This document shows, piece by piece, positions 30,104 through 30,133 of a DNA stretch of 30,133 nt. Origin of the DNA: Isotricha intestinalis (Eukaryota > Ciliophora > Litostomatea > Vestibuliferida > Isotrichidae); the NCBI GenBank assembly GCA_023807065.1, contig JAJJLU010000577.1, positions 1-30,133 of the forward strand. Direction: 5' to 3'. A program made the translations under genes and the position numbers. How positions within the stretch are numbered: the stretch's first letter is position 1; each line of letters starts with the position of its first letter. The notes under the pieces are model-generated. The model ran no database searches. It saw only the letters and a program-made list of their open reading frames with translations, and had not been told where the DNA came from.

Positions 30104-30133
30104 GGGGATTGGGGATTGGGGATTGGGGATTGG
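30104..30133 (+). repeat. Right telomere, (GGGGATT)n
   Basis: Four complete GGGGATT units followed by GG to the end of the window, with the G-rich strand running 5' to 3' towards the end as in a true chromosome terminus. The unit is a heptamer, unlike TTGGGG of Tetrahymena or TTTTGGGG of spirotrichs. The total length is unknown because the window stops here. Confidence 0.85.

Noticed and set aside
1..30133. tRNA, rRNA, transposase or integrase genes.
   Set aside because: No cloverleaf with a TTCGA-type arm, no rRNA-like G+C block and no transposase motif was seen in any frame.

Overview
The window reads as a macronuclear chromosome of an AT-rich ciliate. Four things point there: about 80% A+T; tandem GGGGATT/CCCCAAT heptamers at the right end (30104-30133) and near the left end (240-266), oriented as telomeres; very small GT-AG introns (28 and 31 nt); and tightly packed genes with large Asn/Lys/Ile-rich proteins. 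The long frames are open under the standard code and almost all end in TAA, so this is not a UAA/UAG=Gln ciliate. Standard code, extreme A+T and a gut-bacterial type carbohydrate-binding protein suggest a rumen or gut trichostome (litostome) ciliate. That placement is inference; no rRNA or marker gene is present.

Layout. Positions 1-226 appear to be the end of a different chromosome, with the last 11 codons of a gene at 1-36. It is joined at a perfect 26-bp palindrome of telomere repeats (227-252) to the chromosome proper (about 240-30133), which would be complete at roughly 29.9 kb. From left to right on the minus strand: BEACH-WD40 gene 1 (383-7444); a disrupted CCDC112-type coiled-coil gene (7577-9148); a possible Rix1/PELP1-type nuclear protein (9708-11810); BEACH-WD40 gene 2, with two introns (12201-19324); and a NEK-like pseudokinase (19420-20982). 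Then come a small secreted protein, the only complete plus-strand gene (21687-22331), and again on the minus strand a cytochrome b5-like protein (22673-23035), a pseudokinase/B-box/DUF285-repeat fusion (24000-26276) with an inverted relic of its own 5' end beside it (23381-23490), and a probably GPI-anchored Cthe_2159-like carbohydrate-binding beta-helix protein (26923-28788). About 1.3 kb of subtelomeric DNA follows.

The genes do not form one pathway. Themes are membrane traffic (two BEACH proteins of 2353 and 2354 aa), signalling scaffolds (two pseudokinases) and the cell surface or secretion (the plus-strand protein and the beta-helix protein). The observations most worth checking are the head-to-head telomere junction, the multiply disrupted CCDC112-type gene, the pseudokinase-B-box-DUF285 architecture with its relic, and the bacterial-type surface protein.
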